11,561 bases of DNA from JBGUXS01 sp045118155 (GCA_045118155.1 JBGUXS010000076.1:1-11561), one strand, 5' to 3'; shown: positions 1-7,010, numbered from the stretch's first letter. Translations and numbers: made by a program. Notes: generated by a model not told the origin, from the sequence alone.

Positions 1-21
1 ATTCCGGACGCACTAACCCCC

Positions 22-73
22 GTGCGTCCAATTCGTACCACCATAAAAAAATCCCCAATTATGGGGATTTTTA

Positions 74-101
<28 letters not shown>
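22..101. repeat. Imperfect inverted repeat: partial mirror copy of tRNA-Thr 3' end plus terminator arm
   Basis: The left arm (22-56, plus strand) and the right arm (63-101, read on the minus strand) are near-identical. Both begin GTGCGTCC, continue with ATTCG and ACCA, then reach CCATAAAAA and TCCCC. Against the tRNA arm, the left copy has two substitutions (A for G at 30, T for C at 36), lacks six bases (GCGGCA, the distal acceptor strand), and has two extra A in the A-run. The centre of symmetry, near 59-60, is the loop of the terminator hairpin. The tRNA T-arm and the terminator therefore form one long quasi-palindrome. The left arm cannot be a working tRNA because it has no acceptor pairing or anticodon arm. 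I infer an inverted duplication or template-switch event; this was read by eye only. Confidence 0.75.
45..72 (-). terminator. Rho-independent terminator of tRNA-Thr
   Basis: Read on the minus strand, AAAAATCCCC and GGGGATTTTT form an uninterrupted stem of about 11 base pairs (47-57 with 62-72, counting the closing A-T pair) around a four-base loop. The run of T then continues (complement of A45-A51). It starts one base past the encoded CCA of the tRNA, so it is well placed to end that transcript. The stem has an A/T-rich outer part on both sides, so it could also stop plus-strand transcription entering from the left edge. Confidence 0.75.
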
Positions 102-148
<47 letters not shown>

Positions 149-162
149 ACAAGATAACGGGA

Positions 163-191
163 ATTTTATCTTAAAAAATTTCCTCTGTCAA
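163..191 (-). promoter_or_regulatory. Sigma70-type promoter of tRNA-Thr
   Basis: On the minus strand a perfect -35 box TTGACA (191-186) is followed by a 17-base spacer and a -10 box TAAAAT (168-163, five of six to consensus). Transcription would start near 156, a few bases before the mature 5' end at 148, leaving a very short leader as expected for a tRNA gene. Confidence 0.8.
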
Positions 192-240
192 GGTAAAAAA
201 CGTTGCCCCGTTTCCTTTTTTCAAAAAACAAAAATCTTCC

Positions 241-268
241 TTGACTTTTAAGGCCCTTGGGTTAGGAT
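241..268 (+). promoter_or_regulatory. Sigma70-type promoter of ugd
   Basis: TTGACT (241-246) is followed by a 16-base spacer and TAGGAT (263-268, four of six to TATAAT). The start site would fall near 275. That is downstream of the in-frame ATG at 267 and upstream of the ATG at 300, so it supports the later start. It lies back to back with the tRNA-Thr promoter, separated by about 50 bases. Confidence 0.55.
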
Positions 269-299
269 GAAGAAATTGATTGATAGGAAAGGATGGAAA

Positions 300-1595
300 A
301 TGAAAGTCGTTATTATCGGAACAGGATATGTGGGTCTTCCAACCGGGGTTGGGCTTGCAGAGTTAGGACACACCGTTGTTTGCATTGACAAAGATGAGGC
401 TAAAATTAAAAAACTAAATGCTGGACAGCTTACCTTGTTTGAAAGCGGTTTAGAAGAATTGTTCAAAAAAAATATTGCCGCAGAACGCTTAACATTTTCC
501 ACCACCTTACAAAATCATATCCCAGGGGCAGACATCGTTATCTTAGCCGTTGGCACCCCCCCACATCCCGTTACAAAAGAGGCCGATTTAAGCTTTATTT
601 ACGCCGCTGTGGAAGAAGTTGCCCCTTTATTAAAAGACTACACCGTATTGGCCACAAAATCCACAGTACCTGTTGGGACAGGGGATAAAATTGAAGCAAT
701 TTTGGGAAAAACAAACCCAAAAGCCGATGTAGATGTTGTGTCGTTACCAGAGTTTTTACGGGAAGGATTTGCCATTCATGATTTCTTTCATCCCGATCGC
801 ATTGTGATCGGCACAAAAGCCCCCAAAGCCATTAAAATCTTAACCGATCTTTATCGGCCACTGGGGGAAGATATCCCCCTGCATATCGTCAGTCGGCGTT
901 CCAGTGAAACCATTAAATACGCTTCCAATGCCTTCCTAGCGGTTAAAATTCACTATATCAATGAAATGGCGAATTTTTGTGAAAAGACAGGGGCAGATAT
1001 TAGCGAAGTTGCCAAAGGCATGGGGCTAGATTCCCGCATTGGTCCTAAATTTTTACAAGCTGGTCCCGGCTATGGGGGCAGTTGTTTTCCTAAAGACACG
1101 AATGCAATGGCTTACATGGGACGGGAAGCGGGGGTTAATTTATCCCTGATTGAAACCACCATTTATGGCAATGATACCCGCAAACAACAAATGAGTATCC
1201 GGATTATAGAAGCCCTAAAAGACATCCCTCACCCAAAAATTGCCCTGTTAGGCTTAGCGTTCAAAGGGGGAACAGACGATTGCCGAGAAAGTCCCGCCGT
1301 TCAAATTATTGGACACCTTGTGGGAACGGATGCCGATTTAGTGGCCTTTGATCCCCAAGCTATGGAACAAGCAAAGAAAATTTTAGGCGATAACGTCAAC
1401 TATGCCCCAGATGCTTATACGGCCGTTCAAGGGGCCGATGCTGTGGTCATTTTGACAGAATGGACGGACTTTAAAACCCTAGATTGGGATAAAATTAAAC
1501 CCTTAATGCGTACACCACGGGTCTTAGATTTTAGAAACTTGTTGGATAAACAAGCCCTAAAAGAAAAAGGGTTTATTTATCAAAAAATAGGTTAA
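300..1595 (+). CDS. ugd: UDP-glucose 6-dehydrogenase (431 aa)
   Basis: This enzyme oxidises UDP-glucose to UDP-glucuronate with two NAD+ in the cytoplasm, supplying uronic acid for surface polysaccharides. Seen in the sequence: an N-terminal Rossmann fold with GTGYVG and an acidic end of strand two (CIDKDE); a central dimerisation helix region; the family motif GGSCFPKD with catalytic Cys262; and a C-terminal UDP-binding domain with LAFKGGTDDCRESP. The motif GGSCFPKD fits UDP-glucose dehydrogenases rather than the WecC-type ManNAc dehydrogenases. I chose the ATG at 300 because the protein then begins MKVVIIGTGYVG, AAAGGA lies six bases upstream (288-293), and the predicted transcript starts after the alternative ATG at 267. 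Length is normal for the family. A glycosyltransferase follows 61 bases later behind its own promoter. Another nucleotide-sugar dehydrogenase of the same family, such as a UDP-galactose-type enzyme, cannot be fully excluded. Confidence 0.93.
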   Translation: MKVVIIGTGYVGLPTGVGLAELGHTVVCIDKDEAKIKKLNAGQLTLFESGLEELFKKNIAAERLTFSTTLQNHIPGADIVILAVGTPPHPVTKEADLSFIYAAVEEVAPLLKDYTVLATKSTVPVGTGDKIEAILGKTNPKADVDVVSLPEFLREGFAIHDFFHPDRIVIGTKAPKAIKILTDLYRPLGEDIPLHIVSRRSSETIKYASNAFLAVKIHYINEMANFCEKTGADISEVAKGMGLDSRIGPKFLQAGPGYGGSCFPKDTNAMAYMGREAGVNLSLIETTIYGNDTRKQQMSIRIIEALKDIPHPKIALLGLAFKGGTDDCRESPAVQIIGHLVGTDADLVAFDPQAMEQAKKILGDNVNYAPDAYTAVQGADAVVILTEWTDFKTLDWDKIKPLMRTPRVLDFRNLLDKQALKEKGFIYQKIG

Positions 1596-1602
1596 AAAAA
1601 TC

Positions 1603-1630
1603 TTGACATAAACGAATTTTTGTATATAGT
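1603..1630 (+). promoter_or_regulatory. Sigma70-type promoter of the first glycosyltransferase
   Basis: A perfect TTGACA (1603-1608), a 16-base spacer and TATAGT (1625-1630, five of six) lie in the 61-base gap after ugd. Transcription would begin near 1637, giving a leader of about 20 bases that carries the Shine-Dalgarno GGAGGA (1648-1653). The gene can therefore be transcribed independently of ugd. No hairpin terminator is visible between the two genes, so read-through from ugd is also possible. Confidence 0.75.
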
Positions 1631-1656
1631 TCCTCTCAAAAAAAGATGGAGGAAGT

Positions 1657-2709
1657 ATGTATGAAAATCACAAAGATATTGTTATGATTAGAACCTATAA
1701 TTCCGAAGCCACCCTTGGCCCCACGGTTGAACGTGTTTTTTCCTTAATGCCAGAGGCCCATGTGATCATCGCGGATGATGGTTCGAATGATACAACACGG
1801 AAGATTATGGGTACTTTAGATAGAATCCACCCAGGACAGGTTCATAACTTTTTTTACCCACATCGGGGGGTTAGTGCAACCTTAAAATCCATGTTACTCA
1901 GAACCGTTGGTTTAATCAACAACTCAACGGCTAAAACCATTGCCTGTTTTTCCTGTGATTCAGATGATTTCTTGGAACCTGGTGTTTTAGATGCTTCCCA
2001 AAGAATACAACGCGGGGCAGATTTATGCTTTTTGCCATTCCAACACCAACCAGGGTATGTACATAAATACACACAACCTAGTTTTTACAACTGGGTACCA
2101 GAATACTTATCTCAACGGATTCAGTGTTTTGACAACATACCTATCTTAAAACAAAGAAAAGTCATGGAACACATGGCAATGGGATACCCCTTCAAAACGT
2201 TTTCTGGCAAACTACTGACAAAATACACAAATGGGGTTGTTCATTATTTTCCAGATAATGCCCATATTGGGGAAGATATCCCTAGTGTCTTATGTCCTTT
2301 GTACAAAGATGCTCTAATCACAGGAACTACAATGCAAGGATACACCTATATCAAACGGGTGGGCAGCGCTACAGATACATCAACAACAGAAAAAAGAAAA
2401 AAGGAAATTGAAGATAAAACCTTCTTTGCACAACTGCCTTTAAAAGTGTACCATTCTCGCCCTGAGCTTTTTTCGGAAGTGGCACCTACGGCTTTGGCAC
2501 GATACCAACAACGGCATAAAGGCATACTTGAAACAAGAATGTCAGATGATCCTGATTTACTTGAATATGCCAAAGAAACTTGGGCTCACGGACTTAAGGG
2601 CCAATTGTCCGTTGTGGCTTCTCAAAAACGTAAAAGAGTTGCTTCTGCCACGGCTTCTTATCAACCAGGGATGGAATTAACCCGTTTACGATTAGGGTAT
2701 GGCAATTAA
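1657..2709 (+). CDS. Family 2 glycosyltransferase, GT-A fold (350 aa)
   Basis: This is a probable cytoplasmic glycosyltransferase that moves a sugar from a nucleotide donor to a glycan or protein acceptor; donor and acceptor cannot be told from sequence. The N-terminal 110 residues carry the GT2 signature: IRTYNSEATL opening the first strand, ADDGSNDTT (residues 39-47) for nucleotide binding, and a DxD-type metal site CDSDDFLEPG (100-109). HIGEDIPS (203-210) fits the region that supplies the catalytic base. The start is set by a strong Shine-Dalgarno GGAGGA four bases (AGTA-like spacing) before ATG. No membrane segment or signal peptide is seen. The last 80 or so residues are Lys/Arg-rich and not assigned to a domain. 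Its 3' end overlaps the 3' end of recG by four bases on the opposite strand. Upstream ugd makes a pathway link to uronate-containing polysaccharide plausible but unproven. Confidence 0.82.
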   Translation: MYENHKDIVMIRTYNSEATLGPTVERVFSLMPEAHVIIADDGSNDTTRKIMGTLDRIHPGQVHNFFYPHRGVSATLKSMLLRTVGLINNSTAKTIACFSCDSDDFLEPGVLDASQRIQRGADLCFLPFQHQPGYVHKYTQPSFYNWVPEYLSQRIQCFDNIPILKQRKVMEHMAMGYPFKTFSGKLLTKYTNGVVHYFPDNAHIGEDIPSVLCPLYKDALITGTTMQGYTYIKRVGSATDTSTTEKRKKEIEDKTFFAQLPLKVYHSRPELFSEVAPTALARYQQRHKGILETRMSDDPDLLEYAKETWAHGLKGQLSVVASQKRKRVASATASYQPGMELTRLRLGYGN

Positions 2710-4751
2710 CCTGCTTTTAGGGTTTGAATCGCTTGATCTTTTTCAAACAGATACAATAAGATACGAAGGTTTCTTCCTCTATCGCTTGAAAGATTTTGAT
2801 CCCCTTCTAAGATGTGTCTTGCCTCAATCGTGGCCTGTCTTAGAAGGGGTTCGTCTTGTTCTAAATCCGCCACTTTAAAATCCGGCATTCCGCTTTGACG
2901 CGTCCCTAAAACCTCCCCTGCCCCCCGAAGACGCAAATCCGCTTCGGCAATTTTAAATCCATCATCCGAAGAACGCATCATGGATAATCGTTCCTTGGCC
3001 ATTACGCCTAAGGGGAAACCGTGCACTAAAACGCACACTGCCCGCCCCACACCACGGCCAATACGTCCCCGCAATTGATGCAAGGCCGCCAAACCAAAAC
3101 GCTGGGCATGTTCAATCACCATAAAGCGTGCCGTTGGTACATTAACCCCAACTTCTATGACCGTCGTAGACACTAAAATTCTTTTTTCTCCACGTATAAA
3201 CTGCCCCATAACAGCATCCTTTTCTGCCCCCTTCATTTTTCCGTGGACAAGGGCAACTTGATCCCCAAAAACCTGTTGCAACTCTTTAAATCTTTTTTCT
3301 GCCGCCATCAAATCTGTCTTTTGAGATTCTTCCACCAACGGACACACCCAATAAATTTGTGTTTCTTTTTCTTCTTCCAAAACATCCCGTAATTTTTCAA
3401 GCATCTCGGGTAAATGTTTCAAGCTTGTCACACTGGTTTGAATCGGGGGACGACCTGGGGGCTTTTCATCAATGACCGATACATCCATATCCCCATATAA
3501 GGTCAAAGCTAAGGTTCTAGGAATGGGGGTTGCCGTCATTAATAACAAATCCGTTTTATCCCCTTTTTTGATAAGCTCTAGCCGTTGTTTTACCCCAAAT
3601 TTATGTTGTTCATCAATGACCACCAAACGCAAGTTATGGAACGAAACACCTTCGGTAATCAATGCGTGTGTTCCAATTAAGATATCAATATCCCCTTTTT
3701 CCAAAGCCATCAGTAATTCTTGCCGAACTTTCCCTTTTTCACGGGCAGTTAATAGGGCAACTTTGATTTTTCCCCCCCGAAGACGATCTTGCAATTCCAC
3801 AAAATGTTGCCGGGCTAAAATATCCGTGGGGGCCATAAAAGCAGCTTGCCCCCCTACTTCCACCACATGCAAAATTGCCGCCAGGGCCACTAATGTTTTA
3901 CCACAGCCCACATCCCCTTGGACAAGACGGTTCATACATTTTGGGGAATTTATATCCGACACAATTTCTTGAATCACCCGTTCTTGTGCCCCCGTTAAAG
4001 AAAAAGGTAATGTTTGTTTTAGATCCCGCCATAACCGACCAGAAGCTTGCGCAGAAACCCCCAACCGTTCTGCCATTTTACGTCGGCTGAGTAATAACGC
4101 TAATTGATTAGCTAGCAGTTCATCATATGCAAGACGTTCACGCGCTTCTTTATTCGGTCCCTTTGTATGCAAAATTTTTAAAGCCTCTTTCCAAGACATT
4201 TTGGGGTGTTCTTGCCATTCTGGCAAATCCGGCAGTTCTGGGAAAATCCCCTCTATCCTCTTTCGCACCATTTTTGAAGAGACCCCTTGTGTCAAGGGAT
4301 AAACGGGCTCTTGTAGCGGAATTTCCGCCACCGTTTTTGTGCAATAATCGGGGTGGATGATTTTAAGACCTGGGTATCCATGTTCTATTTTCCCAGATAC
4401 CCACCGTTTTTGTCCCACCGGATATTGGGATAATAAATAAGAACCATAGGTATGAAAAAAGACTAAATCCACGGGCTGACCTTGCCAAAGTCCCTCTATC
4501 ACATACGCCCCTTTGCGCCGTACTGGGGGATGATGCGCCACAATGTCAATTTCTAACGTCCCCACTTGATCCCAGGGGATTTCTGATTCCGTTTGAATCA
4601 CAGGGCGCTGAATCATCGCGACAGGGAAATGATAAAGCAGATCCTTAACTTTGGCACACCCAAGGCGCACAAAGTTTTTTGCCATAACCGCCCCTACCCC
4701 AGGCAAACAAGTAACTTCCGAAAATAAAAAATTTAAAATCGTTGGACGCAT
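2706..4751 (-). CDS. recG: ATP-dependent DNA helicase RecG (681 aa)
   Basis: RecG is a superfamily 2 helicase that remodels stalled replication forks and Holliday junctions. Seen in order: an N-terminal helix-hairpin-helix-like stretch (CLPGVGAVMA, residues 15-24); the OB-fold wedge region to about residue 180; Walker A GDVGCGKT (279-286); motif II DEQH (380-383), the RecG variant of DEAH; motif III TATPIP (406-411); the second helicase lobe with STTVIEVGVNVP and motif VI QLRGRIGRG (about 559-567); and the C-terminal TRG-type region RGAGEVLGTRQSG (609-621). Length is normal. The start ATG directly follows the TAA of the upstream exported-protein gene (TAAATG) and has no good Shine-Dalgarno of its own. 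I infer translational coupling and transcription from the promoter at 5206-5233. The gene is intact, with no frameshift. Confidence 0.97.
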   Translation of the reverse strand: MRPTILNFLFSEVTCLPGVGAVMAKNFVRLGCAKVKDLLYHFPVAMIQRPVIQTESEIPWDQVGTLEIDIVAHHPPVRRKGAYVIEGLWQGQPVDLVFFHTYGSYLLSQYPVGQKRWVSGKIEHGYPGLKIIHPDYCTKTVAEIPLQEPVYPLTQGVSSKMVRKRIEGIFPELPDLPEWQEHPKMSWKEALKILHTKGPNKEARERLAYDELLANQLALLLSRRKMAERLGVSAQASGRLWRDLKQTLPFSLTGAQERVIQEIVSDINSPKCMNRLVQGDVGCGKTLVALAAILHVVEVGGQAAFMAPTDILARQHFVELQDRLRGGKIKVALLTAREKGKVRQELLMALEKGDIDILIGTHALITEGVSFHNLRLVVIDEQHKFGVKQRLELIKKGDKTDLLLMTATPIPRTLALTLYGDMDVSVIDEKPPGRPPIQTSVTSLKHLPEMLEKLRDVLEEEKETQIYWVCPLVEESQKTDLMAAEKRFKELQQVFGDQVALVHGKMKGAEKDAVMGQFIRGEKRILVSTTVIEVGVNVPTARFMVIEHAQRFGLAALHQLRGRIGRGVGRAVCVLVHGFPLGVMAKERLSMMRSSDDGFKIAEADLRLRGAGEVLGTRQSGMPDFKVADLEQDEPLLRQATIEARHILEGDQNLSSDRGRNLRILLYLFEKDQAIQTLKAG

Positions 4752-5177
4752 TTACTTTTTTTCTTTTGCTTTTTTTAAGGGACGGTTAGGTTTAATGATT
4801 CGACCATCAGGAAGTTTTATCGTTCCATCAGCATAAATAATTGATTGAAAAATAGGCAAGTCATTAAAACGCCGAACCACTTCTTGACAAGACAAAGCCG
4901 GTTGACGTTTTTGTTCATTATAAGCCGCCAATTTATAGGCCGCAAATTCTTTCAACTGCTTTTTTTCTTCTTCCACCGTTGCTGTTGGGTTTGCAATAAT
5001 ACGATTAGCAATCAGTTCAAAGTTTTTTAGCTTTTCCCCGACCCCACAGGCCTGAGCCACCCCAGCCGTAATCCCTAATTGTTGTAATTCAGACAGGCCT
5101 TGACTGGTGCGTCCCGTTTCAAAAGCAACACCAAGTGATATCCACCCCAAAACCCCAATAAATAAAAGTTTTTTCAT
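4752..5177 (-). CDS. Small exported protein of unknown function, upstream of recG (141 aa)
   Basis: I do not recognise the family. The N-terminus MKKLLFIGVLGWISLGVA looks like a Sec signal peptide (two Lys, then about 13 hydrophobic residues), with possible cleavage after A18. The mature part has only two cysteines (C44 in AQACG and C97 in LSCQEV), which could form a disulfide in the periplasm. A charged helical stretch (about 67-90), a Gly-rich hairpin-like segment (ADGTIKLPDGRIIKP) and a Lys-rich C-terminus follow. I chose the ATG at 5177 over the one at 5204: AAGGA sits about eight bases upstream, it places the signal peptide at the N-terminus, and the predicted transcript begins near 5199. 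The stop codon abuts the recG start. The context gives no clue to function, since recG is a cytoplasmic DNA enzyme. That this is a real gene is well supported; its role is unknown. Confidence 0.8.
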   Translation of the reverse strand: MKKLLFIGVLGWISLGVAFETGRTSQGLSELQQLGITAGVAQACGVGEKLKNFELIANRIIANPTATVEEEKKQLKEFAAYKLAAYNEQKRQPALSCQEVVRRFNDLPIFQSIIYADGTIKLPDGRIIKPNRPLKKAKEKK

Positions 5178-5204
5178 TGCTTTTTCCTTTCTTTTTCCTA
5201 TCAT
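5177..5204 (+). promoter_or_regulatory. Possible promoter of the carboxylesterase gene
   Basis: TTGCTT (5177-5182), a 16-base spacer and TATCAT (5199-5204) make a weak match, with the -35 box overlapping the first codon of the divergent small-protein gene. The start would be near 5211, giving a leader of about 34 bases that includes AAGGA (5232-5236). This is the best candidate in a very short divergent region, but it is weak. Confidence 0.3.
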
Positions 5205-5205
5205 G

Positions 5206-5233
5206 AGTATAAAAGGTTTTTAATTTTTTTCAA
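5206..5233 (-). promoter_or_regulatory. Sigma70-type promoter of the small-protein/recG unit
   Basis: On the minus strand TTGAAA (5233-5228), a 16-base spacer and TATACT (5211-5206, five of six) point towards the small exported protein. The start near 5199 gives a leader of about 22 bases carrying AAGGA, and it removes the in-frame ATG at 5204 from the message. The -35 box covers the Shine-Dalgarno of the divergent carboxylesterase gene. Confidence 0.6.
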
Positions 5234-5244
5234 GGATTTTTCAC

Positions 5245-5901
5245 ATGATGAACTGTCAAAAACACATTCCTAAAACCGTTCAACAAATCTTGATTTTGTG
5301 TCATGGGTATGGGGCAGATGGCTTAGATTTAACCTATGGAATGGAAAGACTTTATCGCGACATTCCACAGTTAGCTTGTTTTTATCCTAATGCCCCTCAG
5401 GCAACCCCTTTTGGGGGATATGAGTGGTTTTCACTAGATGATTTTACTCCACAAAAATTAACCGACATTTCTTATTTAGATACGTTAATGGAACGGGCTA
5501 ATCCCAGTGTCCAGGCTTTACAAAATTTGACCTTAGAATTAACAACAAAATTTCAAATACCACCTGCCAACATTTTTTTAGGGGGATTTTCTCAAGGGGC
5601 CTTAATAGCTCTAATGGCGGCCTTGTCTTTGGAAGAAAAAATCGCTGGGATCTTATCTTTATCTGGGGTTCCTATTTTGTTCCAAAATACTTTTCCAATA
5701 AAACAAGTTAAACAACACGTGCCTATTTTAATGACCCACGGGGAAGAAGACACGGTTATTCCAGAAAAGGCATGGTTCTTTGGGCAAGAGCAATTAAAAA
5801 GCGCCCACCAACAGGTCAGCGCTTTTTCTATTCCAGAACTTGCTCATGGAATTGATAACAAGGTCTTAGATCATATGATCACCTTTATCAAAACCCATTA
5901 A
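5245..5901 (+). CDS. Phospholipase/carboxylesterase family hydrolase (218 aa)
   Basis: This is an alpha/beta-hydrolase of the phospholipase/carboxylesterase group (the family of bacterial EstB/YpfH and eukaryotic acyl-protein thioesterase), acting on carboxyl or thio esters, probably in the cytoplasm since no signal peptide is visible. Seen: oxyanion-side motif CHGYGADG (19-26); nucleophile elbow GGFSQG with Ser116; HGEEDTVIP with catalytic Asp169; and ELAHGI with catalytic His201. The triad is complete and the length is typical. AAGGA (5232-5236) lies eight bases before the first ATG; the second ATG at 5248 is an alternative that changes the protein by one residue. The stop codon is immediately followed by the stop of the convergent membrane-protein gene, with no gap. 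The natural substrate is unknown. Confidence 0.88.
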   Translation: MMNCQKHIPKTVQQILILCHGYGADGLDLTYGMERLYRDIPQLACFYPNAPQATPFGGYEWFSLDDFTPQKLTDISYLDTLMERANPSVQALQNLTLELTTKFQIPPANIFLGGFSQGALIALMAALSLEEKIAGILSLSGVPILFQNTFPIKQVKQHVPILMTHGEEDTVIPEKAWFFGQEQLKSAHQQVSAFSIPELAHGIDNKVLDHMITFIKTH

Positions 5902-6921
5902 TTATTCAGCGGGTTCCACATCCACAATATCCACGATATCAACAAGATCTACAGGGTCCGCTTCTGGTTCAATTTCTGGGATAACAGGATCCGCTGGAAC
6001 GGGTTGCACCGGTTTGACCACAGGTCTTCTTGCCCCACAACCACAGCCCCCTTCGGAAATTTCTTCCCCTTTGGAAACGACCTTTAATCGTACATTCATG
6101 CGGTCTTTATACACATGGACTTTCTGAGCCAGCCGCATCGGGGTACATTTTCTATCTTGTGGATTTTTAGCCGACCTTGCACACAATTCAGCCCCTATGT
6201 AATACACCCCAGCAGGCAATTGTGTTAAAGCAAAACGCCCAGTCGCATTCGTTTTTGTTGACCGATGAAACCACCATGCCCGCCGATCAGGATCTTCCAA
6301 AATTTCTTTTCCCGCCCAATGCCGATGATACCATTCGTTTGAATAACTAGTAACCGGATTTGCAAAAACATGAATCTTATCTGGGCAAATATACCCTTTA
6401 GGTAAACTTTTGCAAACATTCCCGGCCACAATTTTATCCCCTGGCCGTGCATAAGATACATACTCTGCTTCTGGAAAAGGGATCCGCCGTTTAGCATCTT
6501 GTGGCATTGGCTTTTTCATGTATTGCCGCCTCAGCCCTTCGGTCAATCTGGGACACGGCCGACCTGGGGCACAGCCACAGGCCATTAACGCTTCTTCATA
6601 ATCCTTTTGAATAACAAAATGCAAGTAAGACAGGCGTTTTTGTGTGATTTTAAAATCTCTATCCATACGATGATGTACCATCATATAAGAAAAACATCCC
6701 ATAAAAACAACCCCTAAGGCAAAGGCAACCAGTTCTCTTAATGATGGGCTGAAACGACGACCTTTGGTCAGAATCTTTGGAACAATGGCCTTTATCATTG
6801 TTTTTTTAACTGGTTTTTGAGATTTTTTAGCCTCTATTTTAACGGTTCCCCTTTTTTGAACGGTTCCTTTTTTCTTTACTTTTACCACAGAAGCTATCTT
6901 CTTTGCGTTTTTTTGCACCAT
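5902..6921 (-). CDS. Cysteine-rich single-pass membrane protein with a transthyretin-like domain (339 aa)
   Basis: I do not recognise a named family. Layout: a Lys-rich N-terminal tail (1-60), probably cytoplasmic by the positive-inside rule; one hydrophobic segment (about 62-83); then a large, probably periplasmic part. That part has nine cysteines, including two CxC motifs (C115/C117 and C293/C295) and singles at 123, 170, 179, 247 and 259. Residues about 222-246 (TNATGRFALTQLPAGVYYIG) resemble a carboxypeptidase-regulatory/transthyretin-like beta-sandwich. The C-terminus is acidic and proline-rich (about 300-339), ending in a short VDIVDIVDV repeat. I chose the ATG at 6921 because AAGGGGA lies just upstream and a strong promoter (6959-6986) sits between it and the longer in-frame ATG at 7011. 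It is transcribed divergently from the glycosyltransferase/DUF362 pair. I infer an envelope structural or disulfide-rich binding role; no catalytic motif is visible. Confidence 0.78.
   Translation of the reverse strand: MVQKNAKKIASVVKVKKKGTVQKRGTVKIEAKKSQKPVKKTMIKAIVPKILTKGRRFSPSLRELVAFALGVVFMGCFSYMMVHHRMDRDFKITQKRLSYLHFVIQKDYEEALMACGCAPGRPCPRLTEGLRRQYMKKPMPQDAKRRIPFPEAEYVSYARPGDKIVAGNVCKSLPKGYICPDKIHVFANPVTSYSNEWYHRHWAGKEILEDPDRRAWWFHRSTKTNATGRFALTQLPAGVYYIGAELCARSAKNPQDRKCTPMRLAQKVHVYKDRMNVRLKVVSKGEEISEGGCGCGARRPVVKPVQPVPADPVIPEIEPEADPVDLVDIVDIVDVEPAE
5920..5955. repeat. Four degenerate 9-base tandem units in the 3' end of the membrane-protein gene
   Basis: ATCCACAAT, ATCCACGAT, ATCAACAAG and ATCTACAGG follow each other in frame. 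On the minus strand they encode the Val-Asp-(Ile/Leu) repeats near the protein's C-terminus. Each unit is three codons, so changes in copy number would lengthen or shorten the acidic tail without a frameshift. Confidence 0.5.
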
Positions 6922-6958
6922 ATTTTCCCCTTTTCCTAAAAAACAACAAACACGGGGT

Positions 6959-6986
6959 ATTTTAAAGTAATTTCTTTTTATGTCAA
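6959..6986 (-). promoter_or_regulatory. Sigma70-type promoter of the cysteine-rich membrane protein
   Basis: On the minus strand a perfect TTGACA (6986-6981) is followed by a 16-base spacer and TAAAAT (6964-6959, five of six). The start near 6952 leaves a leader of about 30 bases before ATG 6921 and excludes the upstream in-frame ATG at 7011. Confidence 0.78.
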
Positions 6987-7010
6987 GATAAAATCCCCTA
7001 TAAAAATGCA

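Noticed and set aside
1..43. A second tRNA gene on the plus strand ending in CCA at 41-43
   Set aside because: No acceptor pairing, D-arm or anticodon arm fits; it is better explained as a partial inverted copy of the tRNA-Thr 3' end.
267..299. Upstream in-frame ATG giving an 11-residue longer Ugd
   Set aside because: It overlaps the predicted -10 box (263-268), lies upstream of the likely transcription start, lacks a ribosome binding site, and would put charged residues before the conserved MKVVIIGTGYVG start.
3472..3972. Long plus-strand reading frame (166 codons) opposite recG
   Set aside because: It lies wholly within recG in antisense, shows no domain, has no promoter or ribosome binding site, and its composition is what an antisense frame of recG would give.
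5178..5204. Nine-residue longer start of the small exported protein
   Set aside because: The predicted transcription start near 5199 is downstream of that ATG, and the shorter form has AAGGA and a clean signal peptide.
5869..5880. Perfect 12-base palindrome GATCATATGATC
   Set aside because: It is inside the carboxylesterase coding region, occurs once, and is explained by ordinary codons for Asp-His-Met-Ile; no operator role is indicated.
6225..6497. 90-codon minus-strand frame inside the membrane-protein gene, and similar short frames inside recG, der and the BPL_N-type gene
   Set aside because: They are out-of-frame shadows of well-supported genes with no independent start signals.
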